From Adiantum capillus-veneris (taxonomy: Eukaryota; Streptophyta; Polypodiopsida; Polypodiales; Pteridaceae): 62,000 nucleotides of DNA. The position numbers were made by a program, and so were the translations under genes. Positions within the stretch are counted from its first letter, which is position 1, and each line of letters opens with the position of its first letter. Location of the stretch: assembly GCA_014529385.2 (NCBI GenBank), contig CM043963.1:63787469-63849468 (forward strand). The letters are read 5' to 3'. Positions 11,430 through 20,963 of the stretch are shown here, piece by piece. The notes under the pieces are model-generated. The model was not told the DNA's origin. It saw nothing but the letters and a program-made list of their open reading frames with translations, and did no database searches.

Positions 11430-12990
11430 TCAGTCTTCTGATGAAGGTACATCAACTTCACCCCTAAACTTCAGAAACTTCTGCTTATTGTATCCTATCA
11501 TTTGTCTCTTGAGGTCCCTAGAGTGGGCAAGCACATAGGATGCCATTGTTGCAAAATAACCAGCTCTAGAACCAGTAAGGCCAAGGAAGAATGGGCAAGC
11601 ACATAGGATGCCATTGTTGCAAAATAACCAGCTCTAGAACCAGTAAGGCCAAGGAAGAATCCAAAAATTCTGATGGCTTCCTCCTTTTCCACCAATATTA
11701 ACTTCTCTAACCTAGAGGAAGCTGATATGAACCAACAACCTTTGCAAGTGCTTTAATTGCAAGCATTGGCAGCAATGGTTCTCTTGTAAACCTGTTATGG
11801 AATATAATGACAGTCTCTTTGTTGAGCTTCCCAATAAAGTGTCCCAAGCTCTGGTTCCTTCCTAAATTTAAGGGTCTGGAACCCTTCCCCCTGCCAAGGA
11901 ATTTGTCTGTGTCCAGTATTTCAATCTGCAAAAATATGTCTTGGTTAATTGTTCAGCACATTAATTAGACAAAGCAAAATGGTCATAAACATACCTTAGG
12001 AGACTCATCCTCCTCAAACAAGGCAGGTTCCCATATATCAATGGATCTAGTTGGCCTTACTTCATAATCTTTGGTCTTTTCCTCTCCCATATGCTCGATT
12101 TTAAGCCTTTTCTGGATCTCATTGAACTCATCTTTAGAAGGTACACCCTGTTGCTCATATCTCAGAACAATGTCCTACACATGCTTTCCAACACTTGAGC
12201 TGTCAATAAAATTTTCTGCCTCTGTGTCCAAGACTGCTAAGGGGCAAGGTGAGTAATCAATAAATCCTATGTTATTAGATCCCCACTCAGCCAAAACTAC
12301 CAAAGCATAATCTTCCCTTAGATAAAAAAGATGCTGAATGTCATTCAGCAAAACATATTCCTTTTTGTTAACTTTGTATGTGGGAAATGTTGCTGCGCAA
12401 TGCAAAGGATCAACATCTTCATCCTCAATGTCAACATTCTCCACTTTAGTGATGTTTTTTGCTTTAAATTTTGCAATGTCCAACATCTCAGTGCTTTGTA
12501 GTTTCTCTTCCTCTTCATGGAACTCCATGTCTATCTCCTCTTCCTCCTGGTCCTCCTCAGCCTGAGAAATCTGCTTTGGAATCAGTTTGCCCTCTGGTGT
12601 TGGGAGTACACTGAAGAAAATGATAAGTCCAAGGTCATACTCTACCAACTGGCAATGCATATTACCATGAAATTTGCAAGGCTTTATGATCTTTTGCCAG
12701 TCTGGATGAAGGCTTGACCACTTCTTTGCAATATCTGTCCTTGACAAGCTACCTGCTTTGCATATATCAACAAAATGAACAAGATTTTCAAGCCTGTGAT
12801 CTCTGGTCAATGCTGTATATATCTCTTTCAAGTCACTAATTTGTGTGAAGAAGCCATCCACAAGTACTTGAAGATCAAAGGCAGCATCAAAAATCTCTTT
12901 GACACTTTGAAATCTTGTAAGTTCTTTAACTTTGTGAAGAAAAGACATCAGCCTGTCATCAGCGGTCTCTTGTATATCCTCTGTATCCAT
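11430..12990 (-). pseudogene. Gene B: acidic element protein of unknown function
   Basis: Start ATG is at 12990-12988 (MDTEDIQETADDRL). Exon 1 runs to a GT donor at 11995|11994. A 69-bp intron ends in TTTTTGCAG, and exon 2 begins at 11925 with IEILDTDKFLGRGKGS in phase 0. The stop is TGA at 11432-11430. The protein has a helical N-terminus, KFHGNMHCQLVEYDLGLI, a Glu/Asp-rich centre (QAEEDQEEEEIDMEF) and a conserved-looking region, NKKEYVLLNDIQHLFYLRED. I do not recognise the family. Damage: in-frame TAG at 12177-12175, a one-base shift near 11720 and a 68-bp tandem duplication at 11524-11659. It is transcribed away from gene C, so the two probably shared a promoter region. Confidence 0.5.
11524..11659. 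repeat. 68-bp tandem duplication inside gene B
   Basis: TGGGCAAGCACATAGGATGC starts at 11524 and again at 11592, and the copies look identical. Because 68 is not a multiple of three it shifts the reading frame of gene B exon 2. Confidence 0.9.
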
Positions 12991-13196
12991 TATGACAATC
13001 CACAAATGTCTGAGAAAGAGAAAAGAGAAGTCCATCAAGACATTAAGAAATAGACATGACATGGTGTGTAAATTTCTTCTATGACTAAAATATATAAATA
13101 AACCACCCTTCCTTCATAATGCAAAAAACTAATAATGGTTTATAAACAAGTATGCAAGTTGTAAATCTAAGCAAGCAAGAAAGAATTACATCAAAT

Positions 13197-13860
13197 TGTG
13201 TCACTTTCTACGCGAGCTGTGAGGGTTAGGAGAAAGTCGGCACTCAATACATTCGCGCACGGCGTGACACTTGGTACGCGAAATCCTCGTGCTAGGAAGA
13301 GGTCGACACCTTCAAAATTCGCGCACGGGGTGTCGCGGGGTGTCGCTTGGAGGGTTGGAGGCTTTATTTCTAAGCCTTGTGAAGCACAATAAGCGGTAAA
13401 GCGGGTTGGGTAAGTTGTTTATATGGCCAAAAACGCCGCCTCGGGGGGTGTACAAAGCAGTTTCCGCCTCGAAGTGTGTGCCCAACGGCTAGTATGCGCC
13501 TAGGGAGGAGCGGTGCTCCTAGGGACTTGCACATAGCGCCCTATACAAGCCCAAGAAGCTCCTCAAAACCCAAATCGAGCGCATTTTGAAGGAGATTTTA
13601 CCCGGTTCTAGCGGCGCTTCCACAACCCGATTCTACCCGCGCTTGGATGAACCGTCACCCCGTGCGCGATCTGTGTATGTGTGAAGACATTACTCCCTTC
13701 GTCATTTCGTGTATGTGGTGTCACATATAATGTGTACCCCCAAGTCCACTAGGAGGAGTTTACCATGTGTTTGTATGCCTACAGCTTGTCACTCCGTGCG
13801 CGAGCCGCTTGGACGCTGAAAGCTTTCAATGCTATGGTTATCGCGCACGGGGTGTCACCA
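13197..13860. promoter_or_regulatory. GC-rich bidirectional region with repeated TCGCGCACGGGGTGTCAC motif
   Basis: This lies between divergent genes B and C. The motif occurs forward at 13253-13270 (one variant base plus GACAC), 13319-13334 and 13841-13858, and in reverse at 13654-13669 and 13788-13803. The first two forward copies sit in a diverged tandem duplication of about 66 bp (about 13200-13331). The block is clearly more GC- and CpG-rich than the AT-rich surroundings. The layout suggests binding sites for an element-encoded protein or a shared promoter. The role is inferred; the repetition is seen directly. Confidence 0.6.
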
Positions 13861-13995
13861 TCCATTGCCAACATGGCCAAAGGCTTTTCTATTGTTCTTT
13901 GTGAAAGTAATAGGAAAAATTATATATACATCTTTTACTTTTATTACTAATGTTCGTTGTTTGTTGTGCAGCAATCATTCCTATTCCTTTTGAAG

Positions 13996-16073
13996 ATGGC
14001 AAGGACCAAGAAGACTGCAAGGAAGGTTGATGAGCCTCTATCCAAAGATGAAGAAGAAGTTCCTCAGCCTAGCAAAGCTTCAGCTAGTACTTTACCAAAC
14101 CAACCATCCACTTCCAAAGTTCCTGGCAAACCAACCTCTGTTGGCACAAAGAAGAGCACATCTCAGAGGAAGGATTCTTCTCTACCTGACTCTAAACCAA
14201 GCAAAAGGAAAGCTACACATCAGAGGAAAGCTTCCAAGACTCTGCAACTTAAGCCTCTCCTTACAAAGAGAAAGTTCAAGTAGGGGGTCAAATGTCTAAG
14301 AGAGATAAGGAAGGCCATAAAGGCCATCAATCTTGCAATTCCCAAACTGCCCTTCCTGAGACTGTGCAGACAAGTTGCAGAGGAGTACAAGATTTCCATG
14401 AGGTGGAATAGAACTGCATTGGCATGTATCCAGGAGGCTTCTGAGGACTTTATGATTGAGCTTTTCCAAGATGCCTATATCTGTGCAGCTCATGCCCATA
14501 GGGTTACTTTGATGGACAAAGACATGATCACTCTCAGGAGGCTGAGATACAGGTTTTCAAATTTTTTTGGATCCTGTCCCTATGAATGATATAAAGGCAT
14601 TCAATATTCTCAACATTCCTCCATGGAGGAAGCCCAAGGAGCCTGAAGTAGGAGTTGTTGATATTACTGAAGAAGAGGAAAAGGAAAGGAAATTGCAGAG
14701 AGAAAGGAGCTTGAATGGTTGGAACCTCAGCTAGTGCCCCTCTTGAGGAGTGTCAATCCTACTGGTTTTGTTGTCACTCTATTCAGTGAGGAGGATCCTA
14801 GGGAGGATTACAATTCACTTGACTCTGAGACCTTGGAAATTCTCAAGGACTGGACCAAGGAGATCAATTCTCCACTCCTTATCACATGCCTCAGGTTGTT
14901 TTTGTTTTCCTCTGTATTTTTGTTTATAGCAAGAACTCTTTATATAACAATATCTTGTACCAGGTTAATGATGCATACATGTGAGCCAGACCTTCAACAA
15001 AAGGTGGAATTTTTAGACCCTTCTATCTCCCACTTTCTCAAGACAGAGACAAACATTAGAGAGCTCACAAAGTGGTTAACTCATGTGGACTTGGAAATCT
15101 GTGAAATTTTCTTGATTCCTTATCATGAGACGTAAGTTTCCTACCTACACCTTGTGAAGAGAATTTGCTAATTCATGTTAGAAGGCTAACTGCGGCTTGT
15201 TTTTATAGCTCACATTGGAGTTTAATTGCAATTGATATTGTGAAAAGAAAATGCTACTTTGTCAATTCTCTTGCTGGAGTACATGGTCAAGCAAAATTGT
15301 AAGTATAGCAGCAGACACATTTTGTAAACCACAAGCACATACTTTTAGTAAAGCAGAACCTCATTTATAAAGAATTTTGGATAGTGCTGCTACAAGATTT
15401 ATAGAGACACTGGAGAATTGTCCACCCATGCCACAGATGCTGAATGAAATCCAATTTGCAGTTGTGAAGGTTGGAATTCTTTATGCTTTGTTCACTTCAA
15501 TGGATTATGCTCAAAGATTTTTTCCCATAAATACATGTAATGAATTGCAGGTTCCAATCCAGCCTGAAAGCCATTCATGTGGATGGAGGGTAGTGACAAA
15601 TGCCAAGCTCCTCTTGGACTTCATATACTGCAATGACAATCAGGATATAGAAGTATAGCATATTTCATATTTTCCAGCTGTATTTTTTCTCATTTTATTG
15701 TTCTAAACTTGCTTTCTATTGCCTTGTATAGATCAACAGAGAGTGCTATAGTGAGAACCATGTATGGTTGACAAGAGCAAGGATTATCAAATATATGATT
15801 GAAGCAAATGGACAACTGCAAGAGGTATTTAAAGATGATGATGTTGAAGAGAAGGGGAAAGCAAAGCTGGAAAAGGCAAGTGAAGAGGAAGAAGAGAGTG
15901 GTGAGCAGGAAAAGGCAAGTGAAGAGATGGATGATAAGAGAAAGAGGAAGCAGCCTTCAAGCCCTCCTGCCAAAGATCCCTTTTGCAAAAAGAAAATCTC
16001 CCAGGAAAAAATAGCCCACTTCAAAAAGAAAATCTCCTGCAAAAGCACCAACCCCATTAAGGAAGTCCCCTAG
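13996..16073 (+). pseudogene. Gene C: histone H3-like / Ulp1 (C48) SUMO-protease fusion
   Basis: ATG at 13996 opens MARTKKTARKVDEPLSKDEE: the first nine residues after Met match the H3 tail ARTKQTARK at all but one position. A Ser/Lys-rich linker follows, then an H3 fold at about 14284-14565 (CLREIRKAI, LPFLRLCRQVAEEYKISMRW, ALACIQEASEDFMIELF, ICAAHAHRVTLMDKDMITL). A linker (DPVPMNDIKAFNILNIPPW) leads to a C48 protease in about five exons: HWSLIAIDI (His 15213-15215), CYFVNSLAG (the usual Asp is Asn, 15264-15266), IQPESHSCGWRV (Gln 15560-15562, Cys 15578-15580), then a Lys/Glu-rich tail. GT-AG introns lie near 15133-15208 and 15487-15550. Damage: TAG at 14281-14283 exactly at the tail/fold border, a shift in the T7 run 14562-14568 and a compensating shift near 14700. 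Ulp1 enzymes cleave SUMO. Fusion to a histone fold would suggest nucleosome targeting (inference). Confidence 0.7.
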
Positions 16074-16336
16074 GGACACGAAAACTCCTGGCAAAAAACT
16101 ATTCTAGCTTATTGTAGCCCACTTGTATCAAGCTTCCCAGTTCTCTATTGTATCCAATTGTCTATTCTATAGCCCACTTGTAACCAATTGGCCCTTGCCC
16201 TGTATGTAAGTGCAAATATTTGAAATTGAATACATTTTGATCACCTTGTTTTTAGACTCTGTTACAAAATCAAATCATTGAAGTCAAATCAAATCATTGG
16301 ATGTTTGGAAAAGTTGCATTTCAATAACAAAATAAA

Positions 16337-16426
16337 GATCCTTTTAGATCATGTGATACAAAATAAGATCCTTGTAGGTCATGTGATACAAAATAAGATC
16401 CTTGCAGGGCATGTGTTACAAAATTG
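16337..16426. repeat. Three 30-bp tandem units between genes C and D
   Basis: GATCCTTxTAGxTCATGTGA-type units start at 16337, 16367 and 16397. They lie in the short space between two convergent genes. Confidence 0.8.
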
Positions 16427-16499
16427 CCTTGAAGGTTGTTTAAGGCACCAAATGTACAATGCCATCCAAGATGTCCTTGCACAGTAGCCTCTTTTCATT

Positions 16500-17743
16500 C
16501 CTTTTTGATACCTACAAAAACAGTCCAAGTTAAATAAAGAACCAATAAGAGAACAAGAGACTTTTAGGCATAACAGTTACCTTTCCACCATTTACTTGAA
16601 AGCAGAATGTTGTGGGCAGTTCAATTTCATCATTTTGCAGGTCCAATCTCAATTGTTGTAAGCTACACATTCCTCTTATCTTTACAATTGATAGATGCTC
16701 ATTGTTTACCCATATATCAATTTTTTCTATTGGGTTGTCAATGAAGTCCTCCATGTTTTGATCAAGTGGAGTTAGCTGACCACCAACATAGTGCCATCTT
16801 CTGTAATAAAATGACATAATGAAGTTTTGTGGCCCTATCATGTATTTGCAAGCAATTGAGCCAGCTTGCACATTACAAGTGATTCCATTCACTGTTTTGG
16901 TGTTCCAACCCTCATCCACAAATTCAAGTATATTTGCTCAGTCTAAAGTCTTCACTGAAAACATTGTTCTAAATTTTCTGACTTCAGCATTAGAGAAGAA
17001 GTCTACAAAAACTGTAATGGGCATGAATATAGAAATTCTACTCTGTTTGCTTGCTATGTTTGCTTTCAAACACTTTTGAATCTCACAAAACAGTTTGCAC
17101 CTGGAGCCCTCACTTGTATTTGAGCTAGGGAGTGACCATTCTCCACTTTTGAAATCAGGAAAGTCTAGCTTGGTTGTGGCTCCAAGTTCTCCAGTCCTTC
17201 TAGGTGGAACATAATAATGGTCAAAGAAGAATATTCCATTCTCTGCCAGTGAACCCTTAGTCCTTCCCTTGTATATTTCTTCACCAATTGATCCATGACA
17301 CACATCTAGAATATTTATAGCACACTCTACTGGCTGCCATTCCATAATGGTTGAAGGATACAAATCTGTGCAACAAATAACCTTATACAACATGCATTAC
17401 AAATAAGTATTTAAGTTAAGAGACTTACAGTTTGGTCTATGTAATGGCAAAGCAGAATGTTCTGAGTCAATATGCAGATCTTTATGCATGTACACATGCT
17501 TCACCAGCACCTCTTTGATTGATTTTTTGTTGTCGCCAAAGTTGAAATCTTTAACAATACCCTTCCATCCCGCCAAGAAAGAGTTTTTGGTGGAAGACTT
17601 TATTCCTTGTTTTGTTGCATCAGTATCCACGTTCCTTTGTGTATAGTTATTGGAATCCATTGTCCATTTTGATCAGTCGTGTTGTAAGTGACAATGGCTT
17701 CAATGGAAGTTCTTGGTCGTTTTGATCGTGATGAAGATTCCAT
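16500..17743 (-). pseudogene. Gene D: element protein of unknown function with basic N-terminus
   Basis: ATG at 17743-17741 gives MESSSRSKRPRTSIEAI, a candidate nuclear localisation signal. A frameshift is needed near 17680 to reach NSFLAGWKGIVKDFNFGDNK. A 63-bp GT-AG intron (17428-17366) separates LPLHRPN from LYPSTIMEWQPVECAINILD. Downstream are GIFFFDHYYVPPRRTGELGA, CKLFCEIQKCLKANI and, after a TGA at 16940-16938, VDEGWNTKTVNGITCNV and GPQNFIMSFYYRRWHYVGG. Near the end IRGMCSLQQLRLDLQND and FCFQVNGGKV faintly recall a ubiquitin-like or doublecortin-like beta-grasp pattern. That is a weak impression only. A GT donor after NGGK (about 16581) and a short last exon near 16510 are plausible. 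It converges on gene C and closes the four-gene block. Confidence 0.5.
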
Positions 17744-18128
17744 GGTGAAAAAAGAAATGAGTAGAGAAGTCTAGTCTGAGTTCAAGAGAAGAATAAGCAG
17801 AATGTGCAAAAAACGGTTCAAAACTGGAAAAGATCATGAGATAGAATCCAAACGTTGTTTTATGATGGCGACGTGTAAAATGAAAACAATATAATATGAG
17901 AATTACGTCTTTCTAAAAGCGACAGCTATTGAATGCCTTTGCACTTTTACTTGTTTACATTGCTATTTACCAGCTCAAAGTTGCGGTAAAGATAGAATAT
18001 TTTCTTTTTTTGTGAGTTTTCAAAAATAGAGGTTCCGTAACGGAAGCTCTTCAACCATTGGTTGAGACCACTCTCTCTCTACACGCTAAAAGGCACAAAA
18101 ATGACCTCAAAATTCCCCTAATGTGGTG
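17744..18128. other. Upstream region of gene D / expected right end of the element
   Basis: Non-coding. It contains a near-palindrome TTCCGTAACGGAA around 18033-18046. I could not match any stretch here with the region left of gene A, so no terminal inverted repeat is called. Confidence 0.35.
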
Positions 18129-18440
18129 GCAAGCTTTAAATTCTTAGAAGAATCCCATACTTAAGACTAATCTAAGCAAGATAGAGCAATCATATTTCCT
18201 TGTGTTGTAGGCATAGACATGAACCTCCTTTGGCATTGAACAAACATTTAGTTCATGAGCACTCAGAGTTTATCTCAATATATTTGGCAAGCTTCAAATT
18301 TTTGAAAGAATACACTCAAACCTAATCCAAGAAAGATAGAGCAATCATATTCCCTCATGTTTGCAAACACACACATGAATCCCCTCTTGGCATTGTGCAA
18401 ACACTTCGTTCTACCTTTGCCATCAATAACGCAATGGCAT
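18129..18440. repeat. Diverged tandem duplication of about 157 bp
   Basis: GGCAAGCTTTAAATTCTTAG at 18129 recurs as GGCAAGCTTCAAATTTTTGA at about 18286. Both are followed by AGATAGAGCAATCATAT and then by CATGAA and TTGGCATTG phrases. Confidence 0.7.
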
Positions 18441-18570
18441 GCTATTATGTTGTATTTGATATGACTTTGTGTAAGTTCAACCATAAGCTTGTGTTCTTTG
18501 AAATCCCCAAGTAACATAGACTATGAAATCAAAATAAAGAAAAGCGAGCAAACAAACAAGATAGAGATAG

Positions 18571-18872
<302 letters not shown>

Positions 18873-18875
<3 letters not shown>

Positions 18876-19281
18876 CTTTTGGAACTCAAGGGCATTGCCC
18901 CTTTATTGAGGATACACTCTTATGATGGATAAATGACATGATACATGGATCAAACCCAAGACAAGTTATTCCTTGGATTGCTTGCTAATTGAGTATGCAT
19001 CGTGCATACTTTAAGCCATCCGTAGCAAAGAATGAGTAGAGAATGCATCATGCACATGGTGAGCCATCTATAGCCATTTGTAGTAGAGGATCAGTTTGCT
19101 TTTTCTAGATATATCATATGAGCTATAGTTTTGTAACATGCTTCTTTGGATGGATGTTCATGGTTATTTTGTAGGCTCAAGGCCACCATGGCCAAAACTA
19201 AGCAAGCACAAAGAGTAGGAGGCAAGGCAGGGGGTGCATAGGCCTTGGGAGGCCCAAAGAAAGCCTGCCACAAGGGAGCAC
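18873..19281. other. Intergenic, no gene seen
   Basis: Contains two related phrases, GTATGCATCGTGCATACTT and GAATGCATCATGCACATGG, each followed by AGCCATC. No gene recognised. Confidence 0.4.
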
Positions 19282-19317
19282 ATTTGGGCCTTCCATAGAC
19301 CTATGGAAGGCCCAAAT
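19282..19317. repeat. Perfect 17-bp-arm palindrome at the truncated end of copy L
   Basis: ATTTGGGCCTTCCATAG, then AC, then the exact reverse complement CTATGGAAGGCCCAAAT. It sits within about 10 bp of where homology between copies L and R stops. Confidence 0.9.
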
Positions 19318-19324
19318 ACTATCT

Positions 19325-20178
19325 TGTAGCTCAAGGGGAAGGGTGTGCTGACACTATCCAAGTATTTTGATCTGGGGTAGGCCGCAAGTTGTTGGCCATG
19401 CCGATAGCATGGTAGGCGATTCTGGTCAAAACCTCTGGTGCACCCAAGTATGTAATTTTTCCCTCTTTCTTTGTCCCTTTCAATGTGGACAAAACATATT
19501 GTGCATGGTCAATTGGTTGCTTGGTTGTTGATTTGAGAACTTGTGTAAGGTTGTGGAAACCGCATGCTTAGGTGTCGTATACCTTGGGGGTCTTTTGGCG
19601 AGGAAGTGGAAGTGCTGGTGGTACAACCTTGCGGGCTCTTCCACCTGTTTTTGAATGAGGTCGGCAAATGTCGTAGCGGCGGTTTCCTTGGTGAAGGTTC
19701 CTGCCGTCTTTCTATCCCTTGCCCTAATTTTCATTCCCCCTATTGGCAGTTTGAGTGCTTCTGCCACTATCTCTTTGGTAATCACCACTTCACCTTTGTT
19801 CCCTTGCTCGTCAGAGATTTGAGCGGTTCCATCTTCTTTGATCGTGGACAAAAGCTCATAAGCTTTTTGGAAGTCCACTCCACACGGATCTTGTTCATAC
19901 AAATCTCTAAGTCCTAGCCTTCAGTTGGCTTCTTTGGTCTCGGGCTTTGCGGCGACATCATAAACATCTTTTGGTAGAAGTTGTAGCTCTACCTGATGTC
20001 CTTCCTTGCTCTTGAATCTTCCTGTGAACACTATGGTGTTATGCTCTTGAAGCTGTTCCTTTGACAAATAGGTTGCTTTGGCATTCTTTACTGAATCGGG
20101 GTCCAGTTGGTATGGGGGTAGCTCTTGCAGCTTCTCCTTTTGCGAGAGATTCTTCTTGGCCCTCTCTGCGGCTTGCAT
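19325..20178 (-). pseudogene. Accessory gene of copy L (truncated)
   Basis: Start at 20178 (MQAAERAKKNLSQKEKLQEL). After a stop and frame change come DPCGVDFQKAYELLSTIKED and ITKEIVAEALKLPIGGMKIR, then LYHQHFHFLAKRPPRYTT and, after another shift, KKEGKITYLGAPEVLTRIAY. It matches the better preserved accessory gene of copy R (52374-55118) and stops where homology ends near 19325. Its place downstream of pol, in the sense orientation, is like the extra 3' ORFs of some giant Tat/Athila-group elements. Function unknown. Confidence 0.65.
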
Positions 20179-20365
20179 GGCTCCTGTTGAGTAAATAGAG
20201 GGTCAAAGTTAGCAAATTTGGTAGATTTTCTCTGAAATGTCCTTCAGTCTGAAATGCTAACAATTTTGGTCCAATTTGCTTCAAATCAATTTTTGAACAT
20301 GCATAGATGCATAAAAACATGTAAAGAACAAAATTATGAAGTCCAAACCAAAAAATGCAACAAAA

Positions 20366-20963
20366 GTAAATAGTCACGATTATTTACAGCTGAGTAATTT
20401 TTTAACTTTTTGCAAATTGGCATTACAGGCTTGAAGTATATACCAAATAGGTACTCTGAGTGAAATATGGGCTCATTTGGATGCACTGGGTGAAAATGGT
20501 GCTAGATTTAGGCTTTAGGTCTCTGAAACAGTAGACGTAAAGAAATTTTGAGATTTTGAGCTCCAAATTTGTTGAAACTTGGCTAGTGGGCTTAGGACAT
20601 CATGTACTTTGGATCTATGATAGCAAAGTTGTAAGTTTCTCCCATTTTGGCCAAAAAGCAAATAATCGCAATTATTAACTTTTCTACCAAAATAAAGATT
20701 TTTTGGTACAAATTGGTTTTAGACATGGTGTAGACCCTGTGTATGTGATATGAGGTGATTTGGATCAAAAAATGTGGCTCATAACTCAAAAATTGGCTTG
20801 CAAGGACTTCTTTGCGTTTTTTGGCAATTTCTCAAGTTATAGTTGATCATTTTGGCTCATACTTGATTTTTGGCATGTAATAGGTGTGTACAAGTGATAG
20901 GTGAGGTGATGATGTAATTTTCAAGCCAAAATAGTGCAAAAGTAAATAATCGTGATTATTTAA
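20366..20963. repeat. 3'-spacer palindrome array of copy L (three copies)
   Basis: Copies of the AAATAATCRYGATTATTT palindrome lie at 20366-20387, 20658-20679 and 20942-20963, spaced 292 and 284 bp. The intervening sequence is diverged repeat in which whole phrases recur between units. Confidence 0.85.

Noticed and set aside
9878-14283. Stop-codon reassignment or U-to-C RNA editing restoring the in-frame stops of the four-gene element
   Set aside because: This is nuclear-type DNA with additional frameshifts and duplications, so ordinary decay is simpler. Kept only as something RNA data could test.
13996-14565. Ordinary host histone H3 gene or CENH3 gene
   Set aside because: The linker is far longer than in H3, the fold is strongly diverged, and the frame continues into a Ulp1 protease within a block of element genes.
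16278-16487. Open frame with three 10-residue repeats
   Set aside because: It simply translates three 30-bp tandem units between convergent genes C and D, with no other sign of coding.
9066-18128. Terminal inverted repeats for the four-gene element
   Set aside because: I compared the flanks by eye in both orientations and found no convincing pair, so no ends are called.
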